Shown: in pieces, positions 41,309 to 53,525 of the stretch | How positions within the stretch are numbered: position 1 is the stretch's first letter | Layout of the letters: the number at the start of each line of letters is the position of its first letter | Assembly: GCA_033782935.1 (NCBI GenBank) | Contig: JAWQEG010000259.1 | Coordinates: forward strand, 658,501-722,500 | Length of the DNA: 64,000 bases | Direction of reading: 5' to 3' | Source: Petrolisthes cinctipes | Taxonomy: Eukaryota; Arthropoda; Malacostraca; Decapoda; Porcellanidae | Translations under genes and position numbers: made by a program | The notes under the pieces: model-generated | What the model was told of the DNA's origin: nothing | Databases searched by the model: none | What the model saw: only the letters and a program-made list of their open reading frames with translations

Positions 41309-41953
41309 GGTGATATTTTATGATGAAATTTGACTACTCCGACCGAGGTAATATATTATCACTACATATTGAACTTTCACACACTTCAGTTTTGACATTA
41401 CTAAACGGTTATAGATTGATTGAGCGAGGATGCCAACAAAATTAATACATTCAAAGTTAAAGTCGCGAATGTCTTGGAAGTCATCTCTCTCTTTCTCTCT
41501 CCACACCTTCATTGGCGTGCACAGTTGAGGTATTCGCTAAGCTAGGTTCACTTACAGGTTTTTAGTAGCATCATAGCGTCAATGCCTAAACTCAATTAAT
41601 CTAATATGAAAAGTCGCCTTGTGTAAATGGCGTATTGTAAATCACATACTGTATAAGGTGCAATGGAATCTGTATCAACGTGAAATATCAAAATATTAAT
41701 TTATGTATACCCTGAATCAACCAACACCTTGAAGCTCAACTATATTCATGAACTCCGACACATTTGAAGCATCCAGCACCTCAGTGATATGATTTATGTT
41801 TCCATCCTCAACCAATCCCTCTATGATCACATGGTAATGTGAACAATAAAGGGTGTGGAGGGTTCACTATGTCATGAAATATATATAGTGAATTATCTTT
41901 GGTCGGAATTGTCAAGAAACAACTTATTTTGACCACTGTCAGTACACCACTAC
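41309..41953. other. No recognised gene
   Basis: A/T-rich, with a (CT)n at 41487-41500. Nothing else supported. Confidence 0.4.
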
Positions 41954-43491
41954 CACTAGTTGTGAGCTCTGCTCGCTCGAACCATTCACTGGTGGGAGGG
42001 AGAAATAAGGAGGGATTTGAGGAGGGTATGGGGGGCTGGGTGCCTATACTAGAGAGGTGAGAAATTATTCTTGGGGAGGTGAAAAATGAGTGGAAGCTTT
42101 AATAAAAGTACGATATTCGTGCATATAACATATAATAATGTTGGTGACAGAGGTTCTATTGGTTTTATCAGTCATGAGTTGCGAGAGAACTATATTCATA
42201 ATTATTTAAACATTGTAATACTTCCATCAAGTAATGCATGGGATGCACAGTTGAGGTTTCATCGGGCATGTTAATAAAGAAGCTGGCAACTATTTTCAAC
42301 ATTTCTTAAAATTAAACTTTATTGAAGGCGTGTTAAGGTCTGAAATCCTGTGTTTCCCATCATACAACACCTTCCCAATACTCACACCTTAGTATTTGAT
42401 TATGTATTGGTCTTTACTGTCTTCTGCTACAAGGTTGATATTAGTGTGACTTTCCATATACACTCTACCACTACTCATACCTTTGTATTTGATGCCGTAT
42501 TGGTCTTTACTGTCTTCTGCTACAAGGTTGATATTAGTGTAAATTTTCATATACACCTAGTCTTATGAACTGACTAACTGCACCACCTTACACATCTTCA
42601 AGTCATCAGGACTGCCAACATGTTGGAGAGGGAATATTTCCACACTCTGTCTTCAATACCCATACCAGTTTAGTGGTTTTCAACCAACTCATAATCCTCT
42701 TCGAGTATCAAAACTAATGTGGGCTAACGAGACTAGAGTCAACGTCTGTCTCTAATTAATGAAAAAAAAAAAAAAAAAAAAAAAAAAAACAGTTGACAAG
42801 CCTGTGGGTGCCAGACGCATCTCCCTGGCCTCTGCTCACATGTATTATCTGCCAAAATAAAAAAATTTGCTACCTAGAAACAGATGAAATACTGAGGGAT
42901 TTATAGTAAATTACCAAACAGCACGTGTTCACTATATTCATTACAACGAGCTATCATTAAAAGTATTCAGAATATTACAAGGTTGCTCTCACGTGAGGGA
43001 TAATGAGAGCCTTGATATTTGACACGATTATAAACTGTTAGGTAGATACGGGGAAAATGAAAGTGTGTGTCAGTGGTATCAACACTTGACACAAAGTCAT
43101 GTAATATAAAGGTATTCACATTTGCTTCATTTAATAAAGACCATTCTGGTACATGATTCTTTTTCTGTTTTTGTGTAAGTATTTTTCAGCGTTTAGTGCT
43201 TGATGATAACCATTGAATATGATACGAAAAAGTACCGTATACAATAATATTACCTCGGTTGTTTTTGTGTTACATCACAATATTAAAAACTTAATCTTAC
43301 ATTTAATGATGTTAATAATTGACACGAATGTCGGTATATAAATAATTGATACTGGGCTTCCACACATTTTTCACCTCAAGAATAATTTCTCACCTCTCTT
43401 GTATAGGCATCCCCCCTACCCTCCTCAAATCCCCCCTTACTTCTCCCTCCCACCAGTGAATGGTTCGAGCGAGCAGAGCTCACAACTAGTG
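41954..43491. mobile_element. LIR-1: 1.54 kb element with about 130-base terminal inverted repeats
   Basis: 41954-42090 (CACTAGTTGTGAGCTCTGCT…, GGTGGGAGGGAG, GAGGTGAGAAATTATTCTTG) is the near-exact inverse of 43360-43491. The interior holds a 93-base direct duplication (TATTGGTCTTTACTGTCTTC at about 42405 and 42498) and a run of 28 A (42762-42789). No transposase. Flanking bases do not give a clear duplication, so the superfamily is open. Confidence 0.8.
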
Positions 43492-44043
43492 TTTCGAGGT
43501 TATCTCGGCCAACGTTGACAACGCTGGGTGGGCCTCACGGGAGTGTGACCAGCTGTACAAACAATTGCGGGACTAAGTAAACGTAGCCACACCCATGGTA
43601 CTTTTAGATACCTATCTTAAAACTCCTAGATATAATATTGTAACAATTCTTTTATAGTTGTTAAATAGCTGATTAGATAGTGAAAATTAATTTATAAAAA
43701 ATCAACCATCTCTACCAAACTCCTAATCCCTCCCACCATTACCTACCAGGAGCACTCTCTTCACAGTCCCGCACTCACATACGATACCGTGTAGCAAAAA
43801 TCTACATTTCACTCCAGGCCGAAATATAAAAACAATCAAACAAGCATGAAGAAGAACATAATTTCCTCGTACACAAATAACTGAGTATATACTGCTATAA
43901 ATTATGCACTGTACATTAGAATTTCTCCTACATTTTTATCACCGCTTAATCTGTGTTTATTAACTTTGTACTTAGTTATTGTTTTTTTAATTGAATCAGA
44001 AAGAAGGAAGGAAAACTAAATCAATGAAAACAAAATCCATGTG
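43492..44043. other. No recognised gene
   Basis: A/T-rich, with no repeat match recognised. Confidence 0.4.
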
Positions 44044-44325
44044 CAGTCTCGCTCCAGAACTGGTGGAGTGTGGACGTACTCGTGGTGCTCTGCCTCCATT
44101 CTCATTTGTGTTGTTGTTTGGGTTATTTTGGAGCTCTTGTTTGTGTGTTTTTTGTATTGTTTGTGTGTTGTTATTTCTGTGGTGTTGCTGGTGTTGTTTG
44201 TCTGTTGTGGTTCTGTGTATAAAGTTTTGTTGTGATTGTCTGTGTGTGTGTGTGTGACCCTGGCTGATTGAGTGTTTAGTTGTTTGTGTTGTTGTTTGCT
44301 TTCCATCTAGGCCTTGCCTGGCCTG

Positions 44326-45745
44326 ATGGAGAGTGCGGATTCCTGCTTGGAGGCTGACTTGGCAATGTCGGAGGTAGACGAGTCTCCAGTTGAGGATCAC
44401 TGGCCTGAGCTGCCTTCTTGCAACCCTCCCCGCCTCTCCTCGGTCACTCCGCAGCTCAGGTTGAAGCCGTCCACCTCCTCAACCTCTACCAAGCGACCCG
44501 TTGATGCCTCGTCTGACTCCTCACAGGATTCCGATGGTGTGGACTGTTTGCCTCCAGCTGCCAAGACGGCGAAGGGTGCTTCAGCTGTGCACGACGTACC
44601 TTCTCTGCCTCACCCTGGTGTTTCTTCTTTGTATACCAACTCCTTGCCCTCGTCCAACCTTCCTGCTTTTGCCCCGAGAGATGCCTATGTCAAACTCTCC
44701 TTCTCTGGAAACCCATCTACAGACACAAAGCTGCGTTGGTTGTCTGATGTCAACCGGGCCTTCCAGCTGCAGCGTGAACTAGCTGAAGTCAAGATGGCTG
44801 CTGTCACCTCCTGGTTTGTGTACATCTCTAGGAAGCGTCAGGACATCATTGATAGAGTGAAGGGTGGTGAATTTTTATCTCTGCCTCTCACCCGAGAGGC
44901 CTCGTAAGTACCCCAGCTACATCCTCACCCGTTTTCCTATTGATGTTGACCCGAAACTTGCCAAAGGATACCCTGGTGTGTACTCTGCCCGTCGTTTTTT
45001 CCAAGATGGTTCCCCCATAAGCTGTATTGTTGTTGTCTGGAGTCAACCCGATCCACCTCCAAATGAGATTTCCTTTGATTTCCTCCCTTGTCTTCCACCG
45101 TGTGAGGTGAGGATACTTCATAATGACCAGCCTTGGTGCTACAGGTGCTGGGGAGTTGGGCATATCTCCCAGTACTGTTCTGCCAGGCCGAAGTGTGCAT
45201 GGTGTGCCGCCGACCATGATTCCAAGACGTGTCCTGTCAGGGGCGAACCATCACGTCCTGCTGCCTCCACCTCTGAGCCTTCACCTCCTGAGGATACGTC
45301 TCGATGGAAGTGTCCACGATGCTTTCTGCCAGGGGTTAACGTGTGGCATGGATATATTCGACGTCAGGTCCAGGCTCATGTCTCTACTATTGCTCCACCA
45401 CCACCACCACCACCACCTCCCCAGTCTGCTCCTCCTACCAGCCTTGCCTCACCTCCAGACCAGGCCCTCCGCAAGTCTGTTGCTACCCTCATGGCACGAT
45501 GTACGGCTCTCGAAAACCTCTTTTCTGCCCTTGAAACCAGGATTGATGGGCTAGTTGCCGCTCAGGCTGCCAATGACTCCAAACTCTCCACCTTGGTCGA
45601 AGTTCAGCAGGCCATCATCTCAACTGTCACTACCCTTACCGAAAAGATGGATACTGTTGCATCTCGCCTTGAAAAGCTTTTCGAGTCAGTCCCTTTACCT
45701 GGTCCATCTCACCGGATTTCTACCTCCAAATACAGTGTTCGCTAG
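44326..45745 (+). pseudogene. NLR-C ORF1, single frame shift
   Basis: ATG 44326 opens MESADSCLEADLAMSEVDES. The first frame runs to 44907 (stop after …REAS), the second from 44864 to 45745. The shift lies at CCTCTCACCCGAGAGGCC near 44885. The order is conserved block (DAYVKLSFSGNPSTDTKLRW), YPGVYSARRFFQDGSPIS, zinc knuckle CYRCWGVGHISQYC, CAWCAADHDSKTCP, KCPRCFLPGVNVWHG, proline run, and leucine/valine-rich coiled-coil (LMARCTALENLFSALETRID…). Better preserved than copy 1, from which two more breaks can be located by comparison. Confidence 0.85.
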
Positions 45746-46925
45746 TGATTGCCGGCTGGATGTCATCTCCTGGAATGTATGTGGTATCACCAGTTATGCT
45801 AAGCTCACTCAACTCAAGGCCTATGTTTTTCGTCATCATCCCAGCGTTATTTTTCTCCAGGAAGCATTTCCAGGACGGCCGCTCACTGCTGGGCAAGCTC
45901 CTCCCCTCTCAGGTTATGTGCCATATGTTCATCTGGTAAGGAATGGTCTCCTGACGTACATACATAGCTCCTTGCCACATCGCCTTCTCCGTACCTCCAC
46001 TGATCCTGACATGACCTTTCAGCTATTTGAGGTTCTACCTGGGAATGGAGTACTCCAACTATGTAATGTCTATTCTGCCCCAGTTAGACTCACTCCTGAG
46101 GCTCTTCCTTCTCCAACAGTGCGTGGTATGGTGTATATGGGAGATTTTAATGCTCGGCATTCTGATTTGGGTGATGGCTCTGGCTCTATTAATCGTAAGG
46201 GCTTGTCTCCTTTCATACATCCGCAAGCATCATCTGACATGCTGGGAAACTGGTGGTGCCACTCATTGCCGGGGAGGTACTCTGGATTACATCCTCTCGT
46301 TCTGGCCTGATAGCATCTCAGGTCCAGTGCTTCTCCGTGCCAGACTTATTCTCTGATCATATCGCTCTTCAGTTTCATTATTCTCTATCTGCTGGGTCAG
46401 GTGCTTCAGCCACTTGTTTGCGTATTACTGTGCCCCCTAAATATTGCCCGACTTACATCTTATTTATGGCTCATGTATTCCCTACATTTGACATATCATC
46501 AGCTGAACAGTTGTACTCTAATCTTGTATCTGCTACTCATGACATTTATAGGCTATACGTCTCCCGGCCACATCTCCAGCATCGCCATACTGCCCATTCC
46601 TGGACGCTGGATGCGCGTATACAGGAGGCAAAGGAGGAGGCTGAACATGATGGCCTATTATTTCAAGCCAACCCAACCCCTGACCTGCTCCATCGTTACC
46701 AGATGTCTAGGGACGCTTTAGTTGCCCTGCAGGAGTGTGCTCACACTGAGTCTTGGCAGCGGTTCATGGACAGCATCAACCAGCAAACAAGTGTGGCTTC
46801 TATGTGGTACCTCATCCGTCGGGTTAAAAAGACACCGGCCACTGTTCGTCATCACACTCCTGCCGACTATGCCAAACAACTTGTCGATGCCTGGTCAGTC
46901 AATCTACCCCAGCCAGTCTACCCAT
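45745..46925 (+). pseudogene. NLR-C endonuclease and linker
   Basis: It opens CRLDVISWNVCGITSYAKLT with FLQEAFPG (catalytic Glu box), VYMGDFNARHSDLGD, and an FSDHIALQF box in which the catalytic SDH is intact. Linker text SWTLDARIQEAKEEAEHDGL follows, to 46910. A frame shift at about 46195-46240 separates the first and second parts. The Rep-1 junction ends the protein before RT. Confidence 0.85.
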
Positions 46926-47288
46926 CCACATACAATATATATATATATGACAAAGCATGTGACCGTGGTGTATTTTCGAACAAAGTTTCGAGACCAGAGA
47001 GAGAGAGTGAGAGAGAGGAGTAGTAGGGTGGGGGAGAGAAAGAAGGGGATGGGTAGAGCCTGTGGATTGACGTAGTATCTACATCACACTATGATCGTTC
47101 GTATCCCAGTGTTAAATTTCATAAAAAATGACGCATTTCTCGGGGAAAAGTGCTTTAATTATTCACTTTTGATAATCCATTATACTGCTAAAAATTAGCA
47201 GAATGTGTGAAATAACCCGTGGCATAACATCATACTGATCCAACTTTTAGTTAAGAGTTATTCCCGAAAAGCAGTGCGACACGACTGT
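46926..47288 (+). repeat. Rep-1 copy d
   Basis: It starts with (AT)n then GACAAAGCATGTGACCG…TATTTTCGAACAAAG, then the GA run, CACACTATGATCGTTCG, TCGGGGAAAAGTG, and GTGCGACACG at 47274-47283. The last 20 bases of the right end are missing. The left third seen in copies b and c is absent, as in the inverted part of copy a. NLR-B sequence follows at the shared text CGACACG. Confidence 0.8.
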
Positions 47289-47722
47289 AGATCACGAGGA
47301 ACGACCCAAATCTCCTCGAGCTCTATCGCCGATTTTGCAAGTAACTCTGCCCGTTCATTGCCCGGGCACCCAGATCAGAGTGAAGGACTTGTTGCATAAG
47401 TGCAACTTATTAATGATGCGACCCTGGATTTCATTAGAAATAGTTTGACATGAGTTAATTGCCTGAAGGGCTGACTTGGAGTCTGAGAAAATTACTATTG
47501 AATTATGACGAGAATTTAGTTCGTAGTCCATGGCTTTTTCTATTGCAAAAAGTTCAGCTGTAAACACAGATGTATGTGTCGGCAATCTGTACCTAATTTT
47601 ACATTCATCCAACCATACACTCGCACCCACACATTCATCCGACTTGGAGCAGTCAGAGTAAACGTGTTGAGACCCCAGGTGACTGCGGATGATACCACCA
47701 AACAGGTGATGTATCTCCAACT
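47281..47722 (-). pseudogene. NLR-B RNase H fragment
   Basis: The minus strand encodes HVYSDCSKSDECVGASVW (first catalytic Asp region), TSVFTAELFAIEKAMDY (Glu), SIVIFSDSKSALQAIN (Asp) and NKSFTLIWVPG, ending before the GN..AD segment, which is out of frame to 47281. It matches 48797-49494. RNase H removes RNA from the RNA:DNA hybrid in this element group. Neither RT nor 3' end is attached. Confidence 0.8.
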
Positions 47723-48576
47723 CCGGCGCCTTTTGACTTTTTTTTTTTCTTTTTACCTTAAAAAGCCATCACCCCTGATGGGGGTATTAGGCTTGCAACT
47801 CCAGCATCTATGACCTTGCGACCCCAAGATGACATAAATGTAAACAAATATGCCAACCCAGTAGTTTGCTCCAGTCATAGATGCTGGCTCATGTGAACAA
47901 TAAAGGACACATCAATATGCGAGAATTGCCTCAGGAAAAGCACCTCGCATACGTCATTTGTAATCCTTCATCATTATGCTAATTCAAAGGCAAAACAATA
48001 AAAAAAAATACTTTTTTATCAATCTAATCTCATATATAAAAATAAATGTATATAAAAGATAAATCTAATATACACAAATAAATATATATATAAAATACAT
48101 TTATCATTAGTCCTGATAATTGTTGTACATGTACATAAAATAATATATATACACTCTTTAAATAATGTGGAATGAACTTTCTGTAAAGTGTGTGTGATAG
48201 ATTGGTGAATGGATGAGTACGTGTGCAAAGTGGTGTTGATGTGAATGTGCTGGTGAGTGTAAAAATGAATATCATGAGGTGGTTTGGTCATGTGGAGCGT
48301 ATGGGTAGCTGGATGCTGGTGATGAATGTATAGCAGGACGGTTCTATGGTGATGGGAATGGACTTAGTGGCATCTTCATATTGAAGCGAGGTGGAAAGAT
48401 GGAGTTGAGAGGTATATGATGGAGATTGACTGGGAGGACGGACGACAGTTGGCGGTTGATTGAGGTGTAGGTAGGTGATTCAGTTGTGTTGTCGTAATTC
48501 AGGCCATACATATAAGTATAAATATGTAATATAAAAAGAATACCCATCTCACACATAAATAATAATAAAATCCAAG
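47723..48576. other. A/T-rich interval, probably partly NLR-B 3' UTR
   Basis: No gene. The part next to 48577 follows the NLR-B stop codon and may be its 3' UTR, but no tail repeat was recognised. A palindromic GCCATCACCCCTGATGGGGG lies at 47765. Confidence 0.4.
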
Positions 48577-49940
48577 TCACAACTCTCTGAGTAGTCCGGC
48601 CTCTTTCAAGAAAATCATCAATTTATCAGTCACATCAGGATCCCCATCACCCAAAACAGAGTTCAGATTCATGGGGACTTGATTTACCCTGCAATAGGCA
48701 GCCAGAGGCTGAGGCTCCCCAACATACCTACTACAGTGCAAAATTATGTGACTGATTGATAGCACCACACCACAGGTGTTACATTGTGGTAGGAAACTAG
48801 GATTGATATAAGGCAACATTAATCTTGCAAGTACTACTTCTTCTCGGCGATTTTGAGGGCCAGTCTTCAATGGTGGTTTTAACGGTGGGTATAGCCAGGT
48901 CAGTCCACTGACTTTGCCACAGAAGATTAATTGATTTCTTACCGAAAGAGAGACACGACTGTAGCTCCCGAGGGACTTCCCACATCTCCTCAATTTCTAC
49001 CTCCGACTTTGCAAATAAGTCAGCCTGTTCATTACCGAAGATTCGACAATGATCAGGCACCCAGATCAGAGAGAAGGACTTAGCAGACACATGTAATTTA
49101 TTGATAATATTGCCCACGATTTCATTTTTAGTCTTTTTGCAAGATTTAATTGCCTAAGGGGCTGCCTGTGAATCCGAAAAGATGACAAAACTGTCGTAAT
49201 TTGAATTTCAGCAAAATCTATAGCTCTGGCTATGGCAAATAGTTCTGCAGTAAACACAGATGCATATACCGGCAACCGGTATCAAAGACGACACTCCGCT
49301 GACCATACACTTGCACCCACACATTCATCCGTCTCAGAGCCATCAGTGTACAAATGGAATGACGCTAGGTTTCTAATGAGGATCTTCCGGAACAATTGTC
49401 TGACCTCCACCTCCGGCGACTGGAACTTGGCGGTGGGTAGCCAGTCAGTAATAATTTTGGTAGAACTAGACTCCCAGGGCGCTATATTTAACATGATGAG
49501 TCAATCCCCACTAGACAGGTCGTACCCTAGCGCTTGGCAGAGGAAGTGAAGCCGCACAGCCACCGACTTGAGGGCCCCACGCAGCAGATGTTCCCACTGC
49601 AGGAGGATCCCACAAGCCGGGATGGCCAGCGATCGTTTTCGGTAGGTGGTAATAGCGTATGATAACAATAGGTGGTCACGAAGAATACGGAGGGGAGGTA
49701 TATTAGCCTCTACTTCCATCCGCTCCACACGAGTACACCGAAGAGCTCCAAGACATAATCTTAAACATACATTCTGAAATACATCCAATCTCTTGAGTGT
49801 CGCCTCAGACGCCGACCCATACACCTGTGCGCCATAGTCAAGCTTTGAACGCATGAGGGAATTATACACCATCAATAAAGATGTTGTGTCTGCTCCCCAT
49901 GATATACCAGATAAATATTTAAGTTCGCTTTTCACAGTAG
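48577..49940 (-). pseudogene. NLR-B RT C-terminus, RNase H and zinc motif
   Basis: 49935-49501 encodes SELKYLSGISWGADTTSLLM and MRSKLDYGAQVYGSAS, the thumb region. 49494-48797 gives RNase H in three frames (FHLYTDGSETDECVGASVW; VYASVFTAELFAIARAIDF; FSLIWVPDH, then FGNEQADLFAKS with the last Asp intact). 48993-48577 gives CNTCGVVLSISHIILHCSRY, the C-terminal zinc motif, ending LLREL. Frame shifts near 49270 and 49110 disable it. Confidence 0.85.
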
Positions 49941-50438
49941 TTAATTAAAAATGCTCCAATTTGCATGAAACTTTAATGCTAAGTAGTTCAGATAACTACT
50001 TATGAGTGTAGAAAGTTGCGTGATGATATATGAAAAAAAAGAGAAATATTGAATTAATATCTCTGAAAATTACCTTAACTTTAACTTATTTTAGCTCAAT
50101 AACCAATTAACCTATACCATTCTAAAACGATCTACGAATAGACTAATAATTGCCCAGTAACATGCATGGATTATTTTTCCAAATACGCTTAGATTACGTA
50201 TTTTTTTTTTTTTTAATGACATTTTGGCGACTCCCTAAATAATTACAATTATGCACGTGGAAAAAAATAGAAAAAAACAAATTTAAGTATTCCATGGAAA
50301 TTATAGAGCAGGTAATGACGAATAAAACAAAACAAAAATGAAGTAAAACGGATAATAAAAACAAAAACAAAAATGATAATATAACAATTTAAAGAAGCAA
50401 AACTTACATATTGAGAAAATAGAGGTTTTGTTGATGCA

Positions 50439-52105
50439 TCAGAAGGCCCCTGCCGCATACTCGAGTTCTTTGCGGACTCTGGCTTTCCTCATTTTTCTTT
50501 TGATGGGAGCATCCATGGATGAATCCTTGTCTTTGAGGTACTTATCCATGGAATAAGTGTACTCAATGCCAAGGAGGTGAGTGAGGTTGCTCTCATGATA
50601 GCCAATATTATAGTTGCATGTGGCTGTCGCAGTGGCAAAGTCCACACTCCTCTTGTAGGCATTGCGATGTTTTGGGCATATTCTCCATATCCTCGAATGT
50701 AAATGTTCATTTCTATTTTGCGTTAGACCTTTGAGGCACCTTGACATTTAATTGTCACCTGTCAAACGATCATACACTCATTTGATAAGTTCAAGTTGCG
50801 AGTCATCTAAACGAAAGTACACTCGCATTTTTGTGTGGGGCACTGGTGGTACTCCACGAGCAGCTGCTCTGTTATAGAAACACCACGAGTCTGGGCCTTT
50901 TGTGCACATATTATGCTGAGGTTTATCATCGGTAGAAGTACAGTGGTAGAAGGTTAACATAATTTCATCTCTCATTTCTTTAGCTGACGTTCCCACTTTC
51001 CTGTTCAAACTTATTTGGAAATAATATTGTAGGTGGTCAATTACAACATCAGTTAGTTTGTTTTTTTCCACCCATTGGACTTATTCCTTTTGTCTTTTTA
51101 TTCCACGTAAGCCAGTACCAAGTCTTTTAGCAACGTGATTTATACATTCGCCCTTCTCAACTTTGTACTTCCTACCATAGGGGCCCTCTCCATTGTTCAT
51201 TCCACACACCGCGAGGTAAGCCGAGCTATCCCCATCAGACACAAAAGTTCTGTACCTCATAGCATGTTGTTATGATCTTCCCCACAACTCTACAGCTCCA
51301 GCTGCCTCCATACCCCCAGATGTACCCTTATAATTTTCATCACAAGACTCATGTTCATTTACCCTTGCTGAGTGATGTAACCTTAGCTGTGCAGAAAGCG
51401 CATATCTTTGAACAAACATGATAGTCTGTTATAAAGCCAATATCAACATCTATCACAGCACCCACACCAAAGTTTGACTTATATCCCCTTTTGTGCCATG
51501 ATCCATCGTAAGTTACGTCGACGTTCACCTTCCCACCCACATAGCCATCCTCTTTGCTTTTATAATGGTCAGCTACGACCGACCTGCATTTTTCTAGTAC
51601 ATTATTAGCATGTAACACTGCTGTATTGTTGATGTATTTTGCATAACGAATGTACGTTTTCTTGGTGAAATGGTTCAAACTTAGATAATGGATAATGGTT
51701 TTTTTGCTTCACTTGTTTATTCTTTAGCTTGTCCAATACCACATGGCCACACACACACTTCACAGTAAGATACGTGTCAATCTGGTGACGAGTATATTTT
51801 ACTTCCACCTTCTCCTCAAAACATGTGGGATAGGCCATACTCTTTACTAACTGAGTCACTGTCTAGTCATCAATCATTAATACCACCTTACGTTTGCCTT
51901 CATGAGTATACTCCCCTTCCACTAGGGATTTTCTAAATTGTGAAGATGTAGATGACGCAGGGGAGGAGGTAGAGGGAGTAGGAGCAGGGAGAGGCGAGGG
52001 TGTAGCAACAGGTGGCTGACCACCTTGCCTGGATTCCCTCGCAGCACGTGAAGCTAATGCCGCATTTTGACGTTGTTTATATACGTGTTTCTTAGGTCTA
52101 GGCAT
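50439..52105 (-). pseudogene. Mutator-like transposase (animal MULE type), degraded
   Basis: It starts MPRPKKHVYKQRQNAALASR (ATG 52105). A low-complexity Pro/Ser stretch follows, then a Cys-rich segment (VKCVCGHVVLDKL), then VDVTYDGSWHKRGYKSNFGV (51525-51466, first catalytic Asp), FVSDGDSSAYL (51245-51215, second Asp), a CINHVAKRLGTGL region (near 51140), and QNRNEHLHSRIW (about 50715-50680) with the likely Glu. It ends LEYAAGAF at 50439. This block order is that of the animal Mutator-type transposase domain (family recall, not searched). Stops or shifts at about 51860, 51355-51340, 51260, 51080 and 50750 inactivate it. Confidence 0.75.
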
Positions 52106-52278
52106 TGTTAATTATATTCAGATATTCCTGTGGAAAGAGGCAATGTGTTTCGCACTAAATTAGACGAGAAACGCAAGGAAAAACGGTCATATCACAGAAG
52201 AAAAAAAATCGAAAAAATTCGAGACACACCACCTGCTTAAAGGACATAAATAATACTGGCTGACTGTTGCTCCTCCCA

Positions 52279-53226
52279 CTGTCCAGCAGTGTTGCCATAT
52301 CCGAATAGCAAAATTATGCTAGGGCTATGAAAAAACTATGCTAGATTGAGCAATTTTATTCCAGAAAAAAATCCTAATTATTCTAACTTTATGCTAAAGG
52401 AAATAATATCTATAATTATAATCCTGTATATATTACATAATAATATATGAGATCTATGAAACGTAACTATTGTTTTCCTTTCTATTCTTCATATTTACAT
52501 GTGAAAAAATCTCAAACTAATTTCTTTCCTTCGATTCTCTATATCTAAAGGAAAACAAAATCTCAAAATCAGCAGTTTACATTACTTGTGTTCATAAATG
52601 TCTTTGTTCATAGATTTGATCATCGCATTTGATGGTTCAAATTTGACACATTCCCCTTTGCCCTTGATGGCTTCTCCACTTATTATTTCATTTGTGAGTG
52701 ATCTGTTACTAAGCCTATTTCTTTTGTCTGATTTCTTTATGTTCACAAACGAAAAAATTCTTTCACAATCTGCATTTGACACTGGAATTGTCAGCAAAGC
52801 CTTGGTAAACTTTGATAGAGTCATGTATTTGCCAGACTGATGGACCTGTGCCCAAAACCCCTCAGTACTTTGATTTTGGGAGAGAAAATCGCCAACATCA
52901 CCGCTCAACATTAGGGATCTCCATTCATCATCTAGATCTTGCTCTTGGTCCTCTCCAAATTGAGGGGCCGCCTGAGGGGGGAGAAAATTTATATTTTCTA
53001 TAGTTTCAGTTAATTTCTTTATTTTCTATTGACTTTCACTCAAATTTTCAGTCAATGTTTATGTTATTTTTGTAAATTTTGCTAGAATTATGCCAATTGT
53101 TTCAGAATTGTGCTAAAATTATGCTAAATGGATATGTATGCTAGACATTATGCTAGAGGTCCGAAATTTACTCAAATTATGCTGAAAGCACAAAATTATG
53201 CTAGATATGGCAACACTGCTGTCCAG
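52279..53226 (-). mobile_element. Internally deleted hAT with perfect 8-base duplication
   Basis: The element 52287-53218 (932 bases) begins CAGTGTTGCCATATC and ends GATATGGCAACACTG, with one internal mismatch beyond. The duplication is CTGTCCAG at 52279-52286 and 53219-53226, exact. Subterminal repeats AAATTATGCTAG occur several times at both ends (52300-52345 and 53090-53200). It holds only the last part of a transposase gene. It sits upstream of the Mutator-like transposase start. Confidence 0.9.
52582..52911 (-). pseudogene. hAT transposase C-terminal dimerisation domain
   Basis: It encodes FWAQVHQSGKYMTLSKFTKA, LLTIPVSNADCERIFSFVNI and KKSDKRNRLSNRSLTNEI. The P(V/A)SNADCER(I/V)FS core is the hATC dimerisation signature. 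The frame stays open for 109 codons to a TAA at 52582-52584. The DDE core and BED finger are missing, so the element depends on another transposase. Confidence 0.85.
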
Positions 53227-53525
53227 TTGCCTGCTGGGGAACAACTGCCAGATACCTCTCTCTGCTTTAACTACAAATAGTCGTAAAAATACTGCGAAAA
53301 ACGCTAGAAAAACACCAAAAAATGGAAAAATGGTCAGGAGAATAGTTTAAAGGTCCTGACGTAAACACAGCTGGCGCTCAGCCTTTAAAATTTAAAATAT
53401 ACACTTAGAAATTAGAATATAGCACTGACAAAGGTTGGAAATTGTTGCCACACCATCCAGTGATTTTTCAGTGTGCTTAACTCATTTTCACAAATGACTT
53501 TATTTTTCGCTCAAAATCTGGGCTA

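Larger units (their letters stand above)
44044..46925 (+). mobile_element. NLR-C copy 2, 5' half
   Basis: It starts at the family 5' end, CAGTCTCGCTCCAGAACTGG, runs through the GT-rich leader, ORF1 and endonuclease, and stops in the linker at CCACATACAA (46925), where a Rep-1 copy takes over. A non-LTR copy with an intact 5' end and a missing 3' end cannot arise by simple 5' truncation, so the 3' part was removed or displaced later. Close to copy 1 in sequence. Confidence 0.85.
49941..53525 (-). mobile_element. Mutator-like transposon unit in NLR-B, itself carrying a hAT
   Basis: A 3.6 kb block separates NLR-B RT pieces and contains a transposase remnant (50439-52105). No terminal inverted repeat could be matched between about 49941-50100 and 53300-53525, so the true ends are uncertain. 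Part of NLR-B (RT thumb) is absent at the junction. Confidence 0.6.

Noticed and set aside
47760..47785. Palindrome CCATCACCCCTGATGG as a terminator or operator
   Set aside because: A short isolated palindrome in repeat-rich eukaryotic DNA, with no gene context.
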